Below are positions 54,433 through 64,000 of a stretch of DNA of 64,000 bases, in pieces. The stretch is taken from assembly GCF_000286075.1 (NCBI RefSeq), contig NZ_AJTZ01000005.1:930001-994000 (forward strand), written 5' to 3'. Under the pieces are notes generated by a model. That model worked only from the letters and a program-made list of their open reading frames with translations, was not told the DNA's origin and did not search any database. Source of the stretch: Streptococcus ratti FA-1 = DSM 20564 (GTDB lineage: Bacteria > Bacillota > Bacilli > Lactobacillales > Streptococcaceae). The first letter of the stretch is position 1. Each line of letters begins with the position of its first letter. The position numbers were made by a program, and so were the translations under genes.

Positions 54433-55924
54433 TTCCCCTTTGATAAAGTTTTGTTAATTTGCTTAAAAAATCTTTTTTATCTTTTGTTAAATCTTTTGCT
54501 CTCATACGCCATTGCCAATTACTGCCAATCGTTGATGGAGTATTCATCCTAGAACTGGATGGTTTATTAAGCAAATCCTGCATGGTCAAAATGGCGGTAT
54601 TGCTAACAGTTGCAAAGAGCACCCGCAGCATAGCCTGATTGACCGGCTCAATTGGTTTGCGATGAGTATAGGCATCTACAAACTCTTCTTGTTCAACACT
54701 AAGACTGTCATACCAGCCGTTAACAACATCATTATCGTGAGTCCCAATATAAGCAACACTGTTAGGAGTATAATGATGAGGAATATCAATACTGTGGCCT
54801 GTCAAATCATAAAAACCAAATTCTAAAATTTTCATGCCAGGGAATCCTGTATCTTTTAAAAGCTGTCTTGCTCTGTCATCTACATAACCCAAATCTTCTG
54901 CAATAATGGGCAGATCTCCCAGGACATTTTGAACAGCTCTAAAAAGTGCTATACCGGGACCCGGCTGCCATCTGCCCTTCTTAGCAGTCTTGGAATCACC
55001 CTCAATTTCCCAATAATCTGAGAAACCTTTAAAGTGATCTATCCGCAAAATATCATAAATTTTGAAACTTTCTTGAATACGGTAAATCCACCAAGCAAAA
55101 CCCGTTTCACGATGGCTCTTCCAATCATAAATAGGATTTCCCCAAAGCTGACCATCATCACTGAATTCATCTGGCGGACAGCCTGCAACAAACAAGGGCT
55201 CTAAATCTACATCCATCTTGAAGAGTTCAGGCATCGTCCAAACCTCAACACTGTCCTTAGCTACATAGATAGGCATATCTCCGATGATTTTTATATTTTT
55301 CTTATTAGCATAGGCTTTCAGTAACAGCCATTGCTTAAAGAAGAAATATTGGGTTACTTTATAATAGTTAATCTCATCAGCTAAGAGACGGCGATAGTGT
55401 ACGAGCCTCTCCTCATCACGCCGAATAGCTTTTTTGTCCCCCCACTCTTGCAGGCCCTTGTGACCAAAATGCTCCTTGATTGCCATAAATTCTGAGTAAT
55501 CATCAAGCCAAGTATCATTTTCTTTTTCAAACTTAGCAAGTACTTTGATATTAGCTTCATCTGCTAAGAAATTAGCAACAGCCTTTTCTAAAATAGGACG
55601 GCGCACTTTAAACAAAAGCGCATAATCAACTGCTTCTTCATTGTCACCAAACGAAACAGTGTTATAATCTTCCTCCTTCAATAAGCCATCTTCTCGCAGC
55701 TTATCAAAATCAATGAAGTTAACATTACCCGCAACAGCAGAAAAAGACTGATAGGGAGAATCTCCGTAACTGGTAGTTGTTAAAGGAAGGAGCTGCCAGT
55801 AAGTCTGACCTGTTTCTTCTAGAAAATCAACAAAGTCATAGGCAGGCTGTCCAAAAGTACCTATCCCAAATTTTCCCGGAAGAGAGCTGATATGCATCAA
55901 TACACCGCTTGCACGTTTTTCCAT
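54401..55924 (-). CDS. malQ: 4-alpha-glucanotransferase (amylomaltase)
   Basis: 507 aa, GH77. N-terminal [20 protein letters not shown], nucleophile Asp in [14 protein letters not shown], acid Glu in [12 protein letters not shown], and [14 protein letters not shown]. It disproportionates maltose and dextrins to feed MalP. CAGGAGA precedes the ATG. First gene of malQP, under a promoter with an operator in its spacer. Confidence 0.95.
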   Translation of the reverse strand: MEKRASGVLMHISSLPGKFGIGTFGQPAYDFVDFLEETGQTYWQLLPLTTTSYGDSPYQSFSAVAGNVNFIDFDKLREDGLLKEEDYNTVSFGDNEEAVDYALLFKVRRPILEKAVANFLADEANIKVLAKFEKENDTWLDDYSEFMAIKEHFGHKGLQEWGDKKAIRRDEERLVHYRRLLADEINYYKVTQYFFFKQWLLLKAYANKKNIKIIGDMPIYVAKDSVEVWTMPELFKMDVDLEPLFVAGCPPDEFSDDGQLWGNPIYDWKSHRETGFAWWIYRIQESFKIYDILRIDHFKGFSDYWEIEGDSKTAKKGRWQPGPGIALFRAVQNVLGDLPIIAEDLGYVDDRARQLLKDTGFPGMKILEFGFYDLTGHSIDIPHHYTPNSVAYIGTHDNDVVNGWYDSLSVEQEEFVDAYTHRKPIEPVNQAMLRVLFATVSNTAILTMQDLLNKPSSSRMNTPSTIGSNWQWRMRAKDLTKDKKDFLSKLTKLYQRGNEENDKKTIY

Positions 55925-55956
55925 AGTTTTCTCCTGATTTCTTTGTTTCTAAAAAA

Positions 55957-55985
55957 AGTATAGCGCAAACGTTTGCACAAGTCAA
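55957..55985 (-). promoter_or_regulatory. malQP promoter with MalR operator in the spacer
   Basis: On the minus strand, TTGACT (55980-55985), a 17-bp spacer and TATACT (55957-55962). The palindrome GCGCAAACGTTTGCAC (55963-55978) fills the spacer. LacI-family MalR should bind here; the core also nearly fits a cre box, so CcpA could compete. Confidence 0.85.
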
Positions 55986-56087
55986 GGATTTTTTGCAAAA
56001 AAATAAAAAGCTAGAAATTAAAGTACTGTAATCTCTAACTTTAGAAGGCAGTTAACCCTATTTTCAATATAAAATTTTTTAGTGAAC

Positions 56088-56243
56088 ATTTAAAGAATAT
56101 TTCCTTATGCGCCAGAAAAGCGAGTTTTTCTCCTCCCGGCAGTTCAAAGACCTTGGCTTACATCTTAGGAAGGCAGTTCTATATATCACCACCCCTTCCT
56201 ATCCTTGTAAGGAAGGTTTTAGCAAAAGACTTTGCCTTCAGTC
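56088..56243. repeat. Inverted repeat flanking malR, left copy
   Basis: About 156 bp that reappear inverted at 57555-57709 with about 10 differences by hand alignment, including an identical core of about 74 bp. It contains CCTTCCT, AGGAAGG and a further CCTTCCT complement, so alternative hairpins are possible. It lies between malR and the malQ promoter. Confidence 0.9.
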
Positions 56244-56270
56244 TCAGGCGAACTTAAAGCAGCATAAGCT

Positions 56271-57290
56271 CTAGCCTTTTTTAAGATTACGAACACTCTC
56301 GCGTTCTTTTAAAGTAAAAGGGACTAGAACCCTTTGATTACCTGACTGATCTTCGCGAATCTTCTCCAGCAGGTAGGATAAACTCGTTCTCCCTAAACGA
56401 TTAACATTAATATCAAATGTTGTTAAATAAGGATGCAAAATAGTTGCATAGCTAGAATTATTGAAAGAAACAATAGATATATCATCTGGTACTGTTATAT
56501 TATAATAAGATAAGAATTGAATGATCCTAAGAGAGACGACATCACCAATAATAAGAAGAGCCGTTATCTTTTCTCTCTGAATTTTTTCAATAAAAGCTTC
56601 TAATATCGCCGCTTGTTTAGAATCAAAGAGAGCGCTATCATAGGATGTTAAGCCTAATGCCTGCATTCCTTTCTGATAGCCCTTAAAACGCTCAGTATAG
56701 ATATCACTTTTTTGATCATTGGTAACAAATAGGATGCGTTCATGCCCTTTTTGATTAAGGTAATCCACGGCAGTCTTAGCCATCAATTGATTATCATTAT
56801 CAATATAAGTCGTTTCATTTTCATAGCCGACTGGGGCACCGATAACAACAAAAGGAATCTTATTCTTTATTAGGTACTGACGTACAGGATCCTTTCTTTC
56901 CGAGTAGAGAACAATAAAACCATCAACGCGTCTTTGTCGGTACATCAGCTCTACCTGATTTTTCAAATCGTTTAGAGTGTCACTGGTCGCAATTGAAACC
57001 GTAAATTTGTTACGACTTGCTTCATCATTAATAGCAGTTAAAATTTCCATAAAGAAGGGCTCATTTAAGCGATCTGGACTCGTTAAAGGCGGCAAAACGA
57101 CACCTACACAATCAGTCAAACCGCTAGCTAACATTTGAGCAGCCAGATTAGGCACATAACCTAAATCCGCCATAGCCTGTTTAACCCTATCTTTTGTTTT
57201 TTGTGAAATGGAAGAATTATTTTTCAAAACTCGGCTGACAGTGGAAGGATTGACACCGGCTTCTTTTGCGACATCTTTAATAGTAACCAT
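56271..57290 (-). CDS. malR: Maltose operon transcriptional repressor, LacI family
   Basis: 339 aa. LacI helix-turn-helix TIKDVAKEAGVNPSTVSRVL (3-22) with hinge helix AAQMLASGL, then a periplasmic-binding-protein-like effector domain (about 60-335). It is placed between malQP and divergent malXFGK, whose promoter operators (TGCAAACG) fit a LacI-type protein. It has its own promoter and is bracketed by about 155-bp inverted repeats. Confidence 0.93.
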   Translation of the reverse strand: MVTIKDVAKEAGVNPSTVSRVLKNNSSISQKTKDRVKQAMADLGYVPNLAAQMLASGLTDCVGVVLPPLTSPDRLNEPFFMEILTAINDEASRNKFTVSIATSDTLNDLKNQVELMYRQRRVDGFIVLYSERKDPVRQYLIKNKIPFVVIGAPVGYENETTYIDNDNQLMAKTAVDYLNQKGHERILFVTNDQKSDIYTERFKGYQKGMQALGLTSYDSALFDSKQAAILEAFIEKIQREKITALLIIGDVVSLRIIQFLSYYNITVPDDISIVSFNNSSYATILHPYLTTFDINVNRLGRTSLSYLLEKIREDQSGNQRVLVPFTLKERESVRNLKKG

Positions 57291-57319
57291 TTGATTGTCC
57301 TTTGTACTCTAGTAAGTCT

Positions 57320-57348
57320 ATTTTACAATAGTTCCCTGCCGCTTGCAA
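57320..57348 (-). promoter_or_regulatory. malR promoter
   Basis: On the minus strand, TTGCAA (57343-57348), a 17-bp spacer and TAAAAT (57320-57325). The -35 box resembles a half maltose operator, so weak autoregulation is possible. The 200 bp between it and the right repeat shows no gene. Confidence 0.6.
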
Positions 57349-57554
57349 GATTAGTAAAATTCTTACACATTTCGAGAATCAGGTACCAGCTTTAATACCT
57401 TATCAAATAGCTTTCGAATGCTTACATTGCTATTTTATAAAAGATTTGCTTTTATATTCCCAAGCATGACTATTGGAGCGCAGAATTGATCTCTGCACTG
57501 TTCGTCCTACTAGCTAAAATAGCAAGAAAAATAACCTATTATGACTTAGTTGCT

Positions 57555-57709
57555 GACTGAAGGCAAAGTCTTTTGCTAAGACCTTCCTTGCAGGGTAGGA
57601 AGGGGCGGTGATATATAGAACTGCCTTCCTAAGATGTAAGCCAAGGTCTTTGAACTGCCGGGAGGAGAAAAACTCGCTTTCCTGCCACATAAGGGAATGC
57701 TCTTTAAAT
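57555..57709. repeat. Inverted repeat flanking malR, right copy
   Basis: Inverted partner of 56088-56243. The plus strand holds CCTTCCT-TGCAGGGT-AGGAAGG and, 27 bp on, a second CCTTCCT, so the middle segment can pair with either side. It ends about 30 bp before the malX -35 box. Confidence 0.9.
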
Positions 57710-57739
57710 ATCAGAGCTTAAAAAATTTTAAAAAAAGAC

Positions 57740-57768
57740 TTGACATTTTTTGCAAACGGTTGCATAAT
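57740..57768 (+). promoter_or_regulatory. malXFGK promoter with operator in the spacer
   Basis: TTGACA (57740-57745), a 17-bp spacer and CATAAT (57763-57768). Within it, TGCAAACGGTTGCA (57751-57764) is a MalR-type palindrome. With its preceding T it also satisfies the full cre consensus, so MalR and CcpA may share the site. Confidence 0.85.
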
Positions 57769-57814
57769 AATTGTTGTAAGAAAAATTACAAAAAAGTTTC
57801 AGGAGGAAGCAGCT

Positions 57815-59062
57815 ATGAAAACATGGCAAAAATTAGTCGTCGGTGGTGCGAGTCTTGCGCTTGCAAGCAGCATTCTCGTTGCCTGTGGATCAAAGGATTC
57901 CAAATCAAGCGGAGCGGATCCAAAAACAATAAAACTCTGGGTGCCAACAGGAGCTAAAAAGTCTTATGAAGGCATTGTCCAAAAATTTGAAAAGGATTCT
58001 AATTACAAGGTTAAGGTTATCGAATCTGAAGATCCTAAAGCTCAAGAAAAAATTAAGAAAGACCCTAGCACTGCTGCAGATGTCTTTTCACTGCCGCATG
58101 ATCAGTTAGGGCAATTAATTGATTCTGGTGTTATTCAGGAAATTCCTGAAAAATATTCAAAAGAAATTGCTAAAAATGAAACTGAACAGGCTGTTGCGGG
58201 GGCTCAATACAAGGGTAAAACTTATGCTTTTCCTTTTGGCATTGAATCGCAAGTGCTTTACTATAACAAAACTAAATTGTCAGCTGACGATGTCACATCT
58301 TATGAAACCATTACCAGCAAGGCTACTTTCGGAGCAAAATTCAAACAAGTCAATGCCTATGCAACTGCACCTCTATTCTTGTCAGTAGGAGATACAATCT
58401 TTGGTAAAGATGGCGAAGATGCCGCAGGAACTAACTGGGGAAATGATGCTGGTGTTTCTGTCCTTAAATGGATAGCTGCTCAAAAAGACAACAAAGGTTT
58501 TGTCAACTTAGACGATAATAATGTCATGTCTAAATTTGGTGATGGTTCCGTAGCTTCCTTTGAATCAGGCCCTTGGGATTATGAAGCTGCACAAAAAGCT
58601 ATCGGTAAAGATAAACTAGGTGTCGCTGTTTATCCAAAAATTAATATCAATGGTCAAGAAGTTCAGCAAAAAGCTTTCTTGGGAGTTAAGCTCTATGCTG
58701 TTAACCAAGCTCCTTCAAAAGGAAATACAAAACGTATTGCCGCTAGCTATAAATTAGCTTCTTATTTAACAAGTGCGGAAAGTCAAGAAAATCAATTTAA
58801 AACACAAGGACGTAACATTATTCCGTCTAATAAAACGGTTCAAAGCTCTGATGCCGTTCAAAAAAATGAACTAGCTCAGGCTGTTATCAAGATGGGTTCT
58901 TCTTCAGATTATACTAGTGTTATGCCTAAACTAAATCAAATGACAACATTTTGGACTGAAAGCGCAGCAATCCTTAGTGATACTTATAATGGAAAAATTA
59001 AGGAAAGTGATTACCTTGCTAAATTAAAACAATTTGATAAAGATTTAGCAGCTGCTAAATAA
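57815..59062 (+). CDS. malX: Maltose/maltodextrin-binding lipoprotein
   Basis: 415 aa from the ATG at 57815 with AGGAGGA upstream; the open frame to 57740 overlaps the promoter. Lipoprotein signal peptide with lipobox LVAC (Cys24). SBP_bac_1 fold with IKLWVPTGAKKSYE, FPFGIESQVLYYNKT and SGPWDYEAAQK. It captures maltodextrins outside the membrane for MalFGK. Confidence 0.95.
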   Translation: MKTWQKLVVGGASLALASSILVACGSKDSKSSGADPKTIKLWVPTGAKKSYEGIVQKFEKDSNYKVKVIESEDPKAQEKIKKDPSTAADVFSLPHDQLGQLIDSGVIQEIPEKYSKEIAKNETEQAVAGAQYKGKTYAFPFGIESQVLYYNKTKLSADDVTSYETITSKATFGAKFKQVNAYATAPLFLSVGDTIFGKDGEDAAGTNWGNDAGVSVLKWIAAQKDNKGFVNLDDNNVMSKFGDGSVASFESGPWDYEAAQKAIGKDKLGVAVYPKININGQEVQQKAFLGVKLYAVNQAPSKGNTKRIAASYKLASYLTSAESQENQFKTQGRNIIPSNKTVQSSDAVQKNELAQAVIKMGSSSDYTSVMPKLNQMTTFWTESAAILSDTYNGKIKESDYLAKLKQFDKDLAAAK

Positions 59063-59070
59063 AACATTAT

Positions 59071-59105
59071 AAGTGAGGGGAGATAAATCTCCTCACTTAT
59101 TCTTT
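59071..59105 (+). terminator. Partial terminator between malX and malF
   Basis: AAGTGAGG (59071-59078) pairs with CCTCACTT (59091-59098), with inner AGAT/ATCT and a T-rich tail. Read-through would give less malFGK than malX mRNA, common for binding-protein operons. Confidence 0.7.
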
Positions 59106-59140
59106 TAGCTAAATGAAATAATACAGCAAAGGAGATAAAC

Positions 59141-60502
59141 ATGATTAATTCATCTTCTCATGATCAGGTATCTGTACTTGAAGCCTTTAAAAAAGGAAAA
59201 GCAGATATCAAATTATCGTTTCTTATCATGGGATTTGCCAATTTAATGAATAAGCAATTTATAAAAGGAAGTCTCTTTCTTTTAAGTGAATTAGCTTTTC
59301 TAATTGCTTTTGTTACACAGGTTATTCCAGCCTTCTCAGGTTTGATAACTCTTGGCACCAAAACACAAGGGATGCAAGAAAAAATTGTAGACGGTGTTAA
59401 AATGCAAGTTGCCGTTGAAGGCGATAATTCTATGCTCATGCTAATCTTTGGCTTGGCATCATTGATCTTTTGTTTCGTTTTCGCTTACATATATTGGTGC
59501 AATCTTAAAAGTGCCAGAAATCTTTATGTTATTAAGAAGGAAGGGCGTCACATTCCATCTTTCAAAGAAGACTTTATGACCTTGGCGAATGGACGTTTTC
59601 ACATGACCTTAATGGCTGTTCCTTTGACTGGTATCCTTCTTTTTACCATCTTGCCACTTGTCTATATGATCTGTCTAGCCTTTACCAACTATGATCATAA
59701 TCACCTTCCTCCTAAATCACTTTTTGATTGGGTGGGGCTTGCTAACTTTGGCAATGTTTTAAATGGCCGTATGGCTGGAACCTTCTTCCCTGTTCTTTCT
59801 TGGACCCTTATATGGGCTGTTTTTGCAACTGTGACCAATTTTCTTTTTGGAGTCATTCTGGCTCTTATCATCAATGCTAAAGGTCTAAAATTGAAAAAGA
59901 TGTGGCGGACTATTTTTGTTATTACTATCGCCGTCCCTCAATTTATTTCACTTTTGCTAATGAGAAACTTTCTCAATGACCAGGGTCCCCTCAATGCTTT
60001 TCTAGAAAAAATTGGACTGATTTCACATTCTCTGCCATTTTTATCCGATCCCACTTGGGCTAAATTTTCAATTATCTTCGTTAATATGTGGGTTGGTATT
60101 CCTTTTACTATGTTAATTGCAACAGGAATTATTATGAACCTTCCAAGCGAACAAATTGAAGCTGCAGAAATCGATGGCGCAAGCAAGTTCCAAATTTTTA
60201 AATCGATCACTTTTCCCCAGATTCTCTTAATTATGATGCCGTCTTTAATCCAGCAATTTATCGGAAATATCAATAATTTTAACGTTATCTACCTCCTTAC
60301 GCAAGGGGGCCCAACTAACTCAAAATTTTATCAAGCTGGCAGTACCGACTTACTGGTTACCTGGCTTTATAAATTAACCGTCAATGCTGCAGACTACAAC
60401 TTAGCTTCTGTTATCGGTATCTTCATTTTTGCCATCTCAGCTATTTTTAGTCTTTTAGCTTATACTCGCACAGCATCATACAAGGAAGGAGCTGTTAAAT
60501 AA
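59141..60502 (+). CDS. malF: Maltodextrin ABC transporter permease MalF
   Basis: 453 aa with about eight membrane helices, including an N-terminal extension with three. The EAA loop is EAAEIDGASKFQIFKSITFP (about 346-365). AAAGGAG ribosome-binding site. It overlaps malG by one base (TAATG). Confidence 0.94.
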   Translation: MINSSSHDQVSVLEAFKKGKADIKLSFLIMGFANLMNKQFIKGSLFLLSELAFLIAFVTQVIPAFSGLITLGTKTQGMQEKIVDGVKMQVAVEGDNSMLMLIFGLASLIFCFVFAYIYWCNLKSARNLYVIKKEGRHIPSFKEDFMTLANGRFHMTLMAVPLTGILLFTILPLVYMICLAFTNYDHNHLPPKSLFDWVGLANFGNVLNGRMAGTFFPVLSWTLIWAVFATVTNFLFGVILALIINAKGLKLKKMWRTIFVITIAVPQFISLLLMRNFLNDQGPLNAFLEKIGLISHSLPFLSDPTWAKFSIIFVNMWVGIPFTMLIATGIIMNLPSEQIEAAEIDGASKFQIFKSITFPQILLIMMPSLIQQFIGNINNFNVIYLLTQGGPTNSKFYQAGSTDLLVTWLYKLTVNAADYNLASVIGIFIFAISAIFSLLAYTRTASYKEGAVK

Positions 60503-61338
60503 TGAAACGAAAAAAACGTCTTCAGCTCGGTTTGATTTATGCCTTATTAGTTTTCTTATCTCTCATTTGGCTTTTTCCTATCATTTGGGTCATCTTAACC
60601 AGTTTTCGCGGTGAAGGTACAGCCTATGTTCCTTATTTTATTCCTAAAACATGGACTTTAGATAATTATATTAAACTGTTTACCAACTCTTCTTTTCCAT
60701 TTGGACGCTGGTTTTTAAATACATTGGTAGTTTCAATAGCTACTTGTATCCTTTCAACATTTATTACCGTAGCAATGGCTTATTCGCTTAGCCGCATTAA
60801 ATTTAAACATCGTAATGGTTTCTTAAAATTAGCCCTTGTTCTTAACATGTTTCCGGGGTTTATGAGCATGATTGCTGTTTATTATATTCTAAAAGCACTC
60901 AGTCTCACTCAAACATTAACCTCATTAGTTTTTGTCTATTCATCAGGAGCCGCTTTAACCTTTTATATTGCTAAGGGATTTTTTGACACTATTCCTTATT
61001 CACTAGATGAATCAGCTATGATTGATGGTGCAACACGTAAAGACATTTTCTTAAAAATTACTTTGCCGCTGTCTAAACCCATCATTGTTTACACTGCCCT
61101 TCTAGCATTTATTGGTCCTTGGATTGACTTTATTTTTGCTCAGGTTATTCTCGGTGATGCTACCAGCAAGTATACAGTAGCTATCGGTCTCTTCTCTATG
61201 CTTCAAGCCGATACTATCAATACTTGGTTCATGGCTTTTGCTGCAGGTTCTGTATTGATTGCCATTCCAATCACCATACTCTTCATTTTTATGCAAAAAT
61301 ATTATGTTGAAGGCATTACTGGCGGATCTGTTAAATAA
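60502..61338 (+). CDS. malG: Maltodextrin ABC transporter permease MalG
   Basis: 278 aa, six membrane helices. EAA loop DESAMIDGATRKDIFLKITL (about 172-191) and the family end YYVEGITGGSVK. It forms the channel with MalF. Confidence 0.94.
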   Translation: MKRKKRLQLGLIYALLVFLSLIWLFPIIWVILTSFRGEGTAYVPYFIPKTWTLDNYIKLFTNSSFPFGRWFLNTLVVSIATCILSTFITVAMAYSLSRIKFKHRNGFLKLALVLNMFPGFMSMIAVYYILKALSLTQTLTSLVFVYSSGAALTFYIAKGFFDTIPYSLDESAMIDGATRKDIFLKITLPLSKPIIVYTALLAFIGPWIDFIFAQVILGDATSKYTVAIGLFSMLQADTINTWFMAFAAGSVLIAIPITILFIFMQKYYVEGITGGSVK

Positions 61339-61356
61339 AAAATAAGGAAGTATATT

Positions 61357-62490
61357 ATGACAACTTTAAAACTTGATAAGATTTACAAAAAATACCCCAA
61401 TAGTACTCACTATTCTGTCGAAGATTTTAATCTTGACATTAAAGATAAAGAATTTATCGTTTTTGTTGGACCTTCAGGCTGCGGTAAATCAACTACACTT
61501 CGTATGATTGCCGGTCTAGAAGATATCACCGAAGGTAACTTCTATATTGATGATAAGCTAATGAATGATGAAGCGCCAAAAGACCGCGATATTGCCATGG
61601 TTTTTCAAAACTATGCTCTTTATCCACATATGAGCGTTTACGACAATATGGCTTTTGGTTTAAAACTTCGCAAATATAAAAAAGATGAAATTGACAAGCG
61701 TGTGCGGGAAGCTGCTGAAATTCTTGGACTGACAGAATTCCTTGAAAGAAAACCAGCTGATCTTTCTGGAGGTCAGCGCCAGCGGGTGGCCATGGGACGC
61801 GCCATTGTTCGAGATGCTAAGGTATTCTTGATGGATGAACCACTGTCAAACTTAGACGCTAAGCTCCGTGTTTCCATGCGGGCAGAAATTGCAAAAATTC
61901 ATCAGCGCATCGGAGCCACAACGATCTATGTTACCCATGATCAAACAGAAGCCATGACCTTAGCAGATCGTATCGTTATCATGAGTGCCACTCCAAATCC
62001 AGATAAGACTGGTTCTATCGGCCGTATTGAACAAATTGGAACACCTCAAGAACTCTACAATGAACCTGCTAATAAATTTGTAGCTGGTTTTATAGGAAGC
62101 CCTGCTATGAACTTCTTTGAAGTGACTGTTGAAAAAGGGCGCTTAGTTAATCAAGATGGTCTTAGCCTTGCCCTACCTCAGGGACAAGAAAAAATTCTTG
62201 AAAAACAAGGTTACCTAGGCAAAAAAGTTATTTTTGGAATCCGTCCAGAGGACATTTCAAGTGAACAGATTGTTCATGATACTTTCCCAAATGCTGATGT
62301 GACAGCTGAAGTTTTAGTGTCAGAACTACTAGGTAATGAAACAATCCTCTATGTTAAATTAGCTAATACTGAGTTTACTGCCCGTGTGAATGCCAGAGAC
62401 TCTCATAATCCTGGTGAACACGTTAAATTAACCTTTAACGTTGCTAAAGGACATTTCTTTGACTTGAAAACTGAACAACATATCCAATAA
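61357..62490 (+). CDS. malK: Maltodextrin ABC transporter ATPase
   Basis: 377 aa. Walker [11 protein letters not shown] (about 38-47), Q-loop [11 protein letters not shown], signature [15 protein letters not shown], Walker [17 protein letters not shown], then the C-terminal OB/TOBE regulatory domain (about 240-377). It powers MalFG. MsmK-type ATPases are interchangeable in streptococci, so it may serve other sugar importers. Last gene of the operon. Confidence 0.93.
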   Translation: MTTLKLDKIYKKYPNSTHYSVEDFNLDIKDKEFIVFVGPSGCGKSTTLRMIAGLEDITEGNFYIDDKLMNDEAPKDRDIAMVFQNYALYPHMSVYDNMAFGLKLRKYKKDEIDKRVREAAEILGLTEFLERKPADLSGGQRQRVAMGRAIVRDAKVFLMDEPLSNLDAKLRVSMRAEIAKIHQRIGATTIYVTHDQTEAMTLADRIVIMSATPNPDKTGSIGRIEQIGTPQELYNEPANKFVAGFIGSPAMNFFEVTVEKGRLVNQDGLSLALPQGQEKILEKQGYLGKKVIFGIRPEDISSEQIVHDTFPNADVTAEVLVSELLGNETILYVKLANTEFTARVNARDSHNPGEHVKLTFNVAKGHFFDLKTEQHIQ

Positions 62491-62520
62491 GTTAAAAAGA
62501 ACTGTTTTCTTATTCTATAC

Positions 62521-62574
62521 AAAAAAGCATATCACTAAATTTTCCTTTAATTTAGTTAGATATGCTTTTTTTGT
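62521..62574. terminator. Bidirectional terminator between malK and murA2
   Basis: AAAAAAGCATATC...CTAAATT pairs with AATTTAG...GATATGCTTTTTT, flanked by A- and T-runs. Confidence 0.88.
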
Positions 62575-62620
62575 CTAAATATAGCATACAAGCCTATAAA
62601 AATAAGGCCCTTTAAGACCT

Positions 62621-63880
62621 TTATTCTTCAACAATTCGAATGTCTGCTCCGAGATTTCTTAATTTTTGAATGATATCAGAATAACCTCGGAGAATAAATT
62701 CAATGTTGGTAATGACTGTTTGACCTTTTGCCATCAGTCCCGCTGTAACAAGTGCTGCGCCTGCACGTAAGTCAGTTGCCTTAACAGGAGCACCTGTCAA
62801 TTCATTTGGGCCTTCATAAACAATTTGACCGCCTAAAACAGAAATCTTCGCCCCCATTCGTGCCAATTCAGCCACATGGTTAACACGCTTTTCGTAGATG
62901 GTATCGCGGATATTGCCACGCCCCTCAGCGGTTAAGAGCAAAGGAGTGATAGGCTGCTGCAAATCCGTTGCAAAACCAGGGTAGGGAGACGTTTTAAGCG
63001 ACACAGCTTTTAGTCCTCCTTGCTTTTCCACAAAAATACTGTCTTCTTCGATAGTCATGCGCACGCCCATTTCTTCTAATTTTGAAATGAAACTCTCTAA
63101 ATGTTCATAAAGAACATTAGTGATTTTAACACCCTCACCGATAGCAGCTGCCATAGCAATGTAAGTCCCTGCTTCAATGCGGTCAGGAATGACCTGATGG
63201 CGTGTCCCGTGCAGTTTTTCAACACCTTCAATCGTAATAATATCAGTACCTGCACCGCGGATACGAGCTCCCATATTGTTTAAAAGGGTCGCAATATCAA
63301 TGATTTCTGGTTCCCGCGCAGCATTTTCAATCACAGTACGGCCTTGCGCCTTACTGGCAGCAATCATGGTATTGATCGTTGCACCGACACTGACAGTATC
63401 CATATAAATATGGGCACCTTTAAGGGGCTTGCCTTCAGTTGATAAACGCATAGCTTCGCCTTCATAGGAAACGGTTGCTCCCATGGCCTCAAAGGCTTTC
63501 AAATGTAAATCAATAGGACGAGGACCTAAGTCACAGCCACCCGGAAGACCGACAACCGCTTGACCGAAGCGTCCCAGCAGACTGCTGTAGAAATAATATG
63601 AGGCTCTCAAACTATTGATTTTACCATAAGGCATGGGAATATCTTTCACACCGCGAGGGTCAATCTTAAGACTGTCCTCCTCTCGCTCAACGCTGGCTCC
63701 CATCAAAGTCATAATATCAATAAGACTGTCCACGTCACTGATAGACGGTACCCCATCCAGCGTTACAATATCATCTGCTAAAATAATGGCTGGAATCAGG
63801 GCGACAACACTATTTTTAGCACCTGAGACAGCAACTTCCCCCTTTAGGGATTTTCCACCATTAATGACAATTTTTCTCAT
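62621..63880 (-). CDS. murA2: UDP-N-acetylglucosamine 1-carboxyvinyltransferase (second paralogue)
   Basis: 419 aa. Catalytic C116 in [16 protein letters not shown]; substrate loop [15 protein letters not shown]. Same reaction as murA1 at 19267. Two MurA enzymes are the rule in low-GC Gram-positives, and this one is the MurZ-type copy. The ribosome-binding site is weak (TTAAGAAAG about 10 nt upstream). The 120 bp up to the window edge shows no further gene. Confidence 0.94.
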   Translation of the reverse strand: MRKIVINGGKSLKGEVAVSGAKNSVVALIPAIILADDIVTLDGVPSISDVDSLIDIMTLMGASVEREEDSLKIDPRGVKDIPMPYGKINSLRASYYFYSSLLGRFGQAVVGLPGGCDLGPRPIDLHLKAFEAMGATVSYEGEAMRLSTEGKPLKGAHIYMDTVSVGATINTMIAASKAQGRTVIENAAREPEIIDIATLLNNMGARIRGAGTDIITIEGVEKLHGTRHQVIPDRIEAGTYIAMAAAIGEGVKITNVLYEHLESFISKLEEMGVRMTIEEDSIFVEKQGGLKAVSLKTSPYPGFATDLQQPITPLLLTAEGRGNIRDTIYEKRVNHVAELARMGAKISVLGGQIVYEGPNELTGAPVKATDLRAGAALVTAGLMAKGQTVITNIEFILRGYSDIIQKLRNLGADIRIVEE

Positions 63881-64000
63881 ACAAACAAAACTTTCTTAAT
63901 ATAGAATCCTAACCAAATTATTTTATCACATATCAGATAACATTTCAATCCAACTTAGCTGTAACATTCTAATCTCTAGCAGTTAAAGTACAAAAAAAGT

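Noticed and set aside
56088-57709. Composite transposon carrying malR
   Set aside because: The flanking repeats are too short for an IS, encode no transposase, and malR is in its normal context within the mal locus.

Overview
The window is chromosomal DNA of a low-GC Gram-positive coccus. The gene families and their order (pheS-GNAT-pheT, rnc-smc, vicRKX next to glnQHMP, endA-epuA-murA, an atp operon starting with atpE-atpB, glgBCDAP-pulA, malQP-malR-malXFGK) match what I recall of Streptococcus mutans and its closest relatives. I therefore call it a mutans-group Streptococcus, with the species unresolved. Most genes lie on the minus strand. There is no phage, insertion sequence, tRNA, rRNA or CRISPR array.

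Layout. 1-1.7 kb: 3' part of a wall-anchored 2',3'-cyclic-nucleotide phosphodiesterase/5'-nucleotidase. 1.9-6.4 kb: pheS, a GNAT gene and pheT behind a Phe T-box leader. 6.4-10.7 kb: rnc-smc. 10.7-11.4 kb: non-coding, with dispersed repeats and a decayed gene. 11.4-14.3 kb: vicRKX. 14.5-18 kb: divergent glnQHMP amino-acid transporter, with three tandem structured repeats between glnH and glnM. 18.1-20.8 kb: endA, epuA, murA1 and a DUF1146 gene. 21-27.5 kb: F1Fo ATPase operon, with a fourth structured repeat between atpG and atpD. 27.7-41.4 kb: glycogen synthesis and breakdown (glgB, C, D, A, P), pulA, a lipid kinase gene and ligA. 41.7-42.8 kb: queT behind a preQ1-II riboswitch, diverging from a gtrA-family gene. 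42.8-46.1 kb: an ABC exporter with its own two-component system. 46.4-51.9 kb: yihY, map, a spxR-like gene, a GNAT gene, an aldo/keto reductase and a flavodoxin with a MerR-type promoter. 52.1-62.5 kb: maltose/maltodextrin regulon (malQP, malR, malXFGK). 62.6-63.9 kb: murA2.

Much of the window handles alpha-glucans. MalXFGK imports maltodextrins, and MalQ and MalP convert them to glucose and glucose-1-phosphate. GlgC/GlgD, GlgA and GlgB store carbon as glycogen, and GlgP and the cytoplasmic pullulanase release it. MalR-type operators sit in the promoter spacers of malQP and malXFGK, and a cre-like site lies just downstream of the glg promoter.

The most unusual signal is a family of about 110-nt intercistronic elements: three tandem copies between glnH and glnM and one between atpG and atpD. 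All four run in the direction of transcription and end just before the next gene's ribosome-binding site. Each keeps a 6 bp / 3x3 internal loop / 6 bp helix whose sequence changes on both arms together, enclosing 44-45 nt that usually hold a second hairpin. Also notable are about 155-bp inverted repeats flanking malR, four copies of a 104-bp MITE-like palindromic element, promoters positioned for leaderless mRNAs, and a glg promoter that overlaps the end of pulA.
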